10,224 nt of DNA from Entrophospora sp. SA101 (taxonomy: Eukaryota > Glomeromycota > Glomeromycetes > Entrophosporales > Entrophosporaceae), in assembly GCA_958430865.1 (NCBI GenBank), contig CAUDNR010004230.1:19615-29838 (forward strand). Reading direction: 5' to 3'. Position 1 is the first letter of the stretch; each line of letters begins with the position of its first letter. A program made the translations under genes and the position numbers. The notes under the pieces are model-generated. The model was not told where the DNA came from. It searched no databases and worked only from the letters and a program-made list of their open reading frames with translations. Of the stretch, positions 9,032-10,224 are shown one piece after another.

Positions 9032-9247
9032 TAGTTGTGTTAGATTGAGTATATACTGTACACTTCGTGCAGCAAATATTGTACGAACCATTTTTAATAA
9101 TGATAATTGTACTTACATGCCTTTTTTAGGTTGGGTATGTGGAATTTATAATCATACTTACTGTACTCAATCTCTAATTTTTTATGTTCGTACTATACTC
9201 ACTGCACGAAGTGTACAGTACTCGACCTGCATATACCCTGTTTTTCA
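9032..9247. mobile_element. Candidate short non-autonomous DNA transposon (MITE-like)
   Basis: Imperfect inverted arms lie at about 9048-9088 and 9186-9224, around a loop of 97 bases. Nineteen bases are perfectly complementary: TACTGTACACTTCGTGCAG at 9054-9072 pairs with 9202-9220, and the arms also share GTACGAAC-type inner ends. The nine-base word TGTTTTTCA occurs at 9023-9031 and again at 9239-9247, so it could be a target-site duplication of Mutator-like length. The arms do not run exactly to these borders, and the T-rich word could recur by chance, so the superfamily is open. No coding capacity of its own is evident. Confidence 0.45.
9054..9220. repeat. Perfect 19-base inverted repeat core
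   Basis: TACTGTACACTTCGTGCAG (9054-9072) and its exact reverse complement (9202-9220) could fold into a long hairpin with the imperfect flanking arms. This length of perfect complementarity is very unlikely by chance within 170 bases. It may be the terminal or subterminal repeat of a transposon, or the stem of a hairpin RNA. Confidence 0.9.
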
Positions 9248-9607
9248 ATATTTCAGGGAAAACTGGGCGCATCAAAAATGTGCTGTTGCCATTACTGAAT
9301 GACATATTATATAACATAGTCACTTGGGTGATTCCGCCGATAGTTGCTTTAGCCTATGATGATTTGCTGAGAATAAAGATATTTTCATTTTGTAAACATG
9401 AGTTTGCATGTAGTTTGCGCAGTTGTCGCAATACTTAAATATAAAAAAGTTCAACAACTTAGTGGTGAAAAGCTGCCTATGGTTTTTGTTTGTCAATTTT
9501 TTCTTGTCATTTTTTCCAGCTATAGTCATTCCATACAACTAAACATTTTTTTGATCCAATTAATATAGTAAGTATTCCTTACATCATTTAGGATACTGTT
9601 AATTACA

Positions 9608-10051
9608 ATGTTCATTGCTTTTATGCTATTTTGTCTCATGGTGTGTAATTCAAAGAGATTATATGAAATACTTAATTCGAATATTTTTCCTATATTATTT
9701 CTCAGATGTTTTTATCTCCCGAATATCCTGCAGACATTATTTATTGTGTTAAAATGGCAAGCAAATTTTTACTTTGTCAAAGAATGCGTGTTTATACTGG
9801 TCCTCTCTTTAACAAGAAATGTGTCCTTCTTTACACAGAAGGAACTAGCATCTGGTAACTTTCTGGCTACTTCAACAACATTCACTCAATGTGGTCTGCG
9901 CGAATACATAGATCAAGAATCAAATGAGTATGAAGAAAAAAATGATGATGAAAAAAATGATGAAAATGAAAAGGATAGAATAATTAGGGAAATGAAAGAA
10001 ACAATAATGAAATTGTGTGAAAAGACGCAAATCGATATGCCACAATGGTGA
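9608..10051 (+). CDS. Unrecognised protein, probable 3' end of a gene with charged C-terminal helix
   Basis: This 147-codon frame is the longest in the right half and well beyond what chance explains in AT-rich DNA. The last 70 codons look genuine: KELASGNFLATSTTF, an acidic Asp/Glu/Asn/Lys run from about residue 104, then an amphipathic charged helix ending in QIDMPQW. The first half is hydrophobic and biased like a shadow frame. There the +1-shifted frame 9706-9858 (50 codons, starting ATG after a CTCAG acceptor-like site) looks more protein-like, with VYTGPLFNKKCVLLYTEG. TTTACACAG at 9831-9839 could be an acceptor opening the final exon at 9840. The gene is therefore probably multi-exon or frameshifted, and its start is unresolved. 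AATAAA at 10100 and 10172 fits a transcript end. Confidence 0.45.
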   Translation: MFIAFMLFCLMVCNSKRLYEILNSNIFPILFLRCFYLPNILQTLFIVLKWQANFYFVKECVFILVLSLTRNVSFFTQKELASGNFLATSTTFTQCGLREYIDQESNEYEEKNDDEKNDENEKDRIIREMKETIMKLCEKTQIDMPQW

Positions 10052-10224
10052 TTTTGTTGAAGTCAACGTCAATCTTTTTCTTTCTGTTATAAACATTTAA
10101 ATAAACGATGTTTTTATTTTGATTGTAAAAGTTACTTATTTTTTGTATTTACAATTTCCCTTTTTTTATATAATAAACTATAAACGCAAAATTTATTCAT
10201 TAATCGTTTCTATTTGTCCCTTCA
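10052..10224 (+). terminator. 3' flank with polyadenylation-like signals
   Basis: AATAAA occurs at 10100-10105 and 10172-10177, 49 and 121 bases after the stop at 10051, within T-rich sequence. This supports the preceding frame being the end of a transcribed gene. AATAAA is common by chance in this composition, so the weight is modest. Nothing else is seen to the end of the window. Confidence 0.4.

Larger units (their letters stand above)
8824..9438 (+). pseudogene. Interrupted hydrophobic reading frame split by an inverted-repeat insertion
   Basis: One plus-strand frame is open from 8824 to a TGA at 9046-9048 and again from 9184 to 9438, with the gap filled by the inverted-repeat element. 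The two halves share the same phase if the segment 9032-9247 (216 bases) is removed. The first half contains SIPNKQVK and YKSEGDVYGAM before a hydrophobic run. The second contains NISGKTGRIK and a hydrophobic stretch with IPPIVALAYDDLLRIK, suggesting a membrane protein. There is no clear ATG at 8824, no family match and no splice evidence. Either half alone could be a chance frame; the shared phase is the main support. Confidence 0.25.

Noticed and set aside
9320..9538. A 72-codon minus-strand frame
   Set aside because: It overlaps the plus-strand hydrophobic frame, has no recognisable motif, and is within chance length.

Overview
The window looks like nuclear DNA of a very AT-rich, intron-rich eukaryote, most probably an early-diverging fungus. 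The arbuscular mycorrhizal fungus Rhizophagus is my best guess. This rests on the AT-rich codons, short introns of 73-117 bases with GT...AG borders (mostly GTAAGT-like donors and TAG acceptors), long A/T tracts between genes, and SH3-PX-BAR and animal-type glutaminyl cyclase families. The taxon is an inference: no rRNA or tRNA gene is present to test it.

Bases 1-5464 hold two complete plus-strand genes. The first (80-1384, three exons, 367 codons) is a secreted, zinc-dependent glutaminyl-peptide cyclotransferase of the M28 fold, with all three zinc ligands and the acid/base glutamate in place. The second (2048-5464, twelve exons, 821 codons) is a SNX9/18/33-type sorting nexin with a disordered N-terminus, an SH3 domain, a Ser/Pro/acidic linker, a PX domain, a BAR domain and an unusual C-terminal tail. 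I rebuilt both exon by exon from splice borders, reading phase and family alignment from memory. They are separate transcription units, and nothing links their functions.

Bases 5465-10224 are different. A promoter-like stretch leads into a 20-codon possible first exon at 5794-5853, with a good splice donor and a mitochondrial-presequence look, but no convincing continuation follows. Next come about 3 kb with only scattered coding-like scraps, including a minus-strand frame broken by two stops (6498-6890). At 9048-9224 lies a long imperfect inverted repeat flanked by a 9-base direct repeat. It resembles a short non-autonomous DNA transposon inside an older reading frame. The window closes with a 147-codon frame (9608-10051) ending in a charged helix and followed by AATAAA signals, probably the 3' end of a gene I do not recognise.

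I see no CRISPR array, operon, RNA gene or recognisable autonomous transposon. The strongest unusual points are the tail and proline-rich head of the sorting nexin, the missing disulfide in the cyclase, and the inverted-repeat element. I found no clear undescribed biological system.
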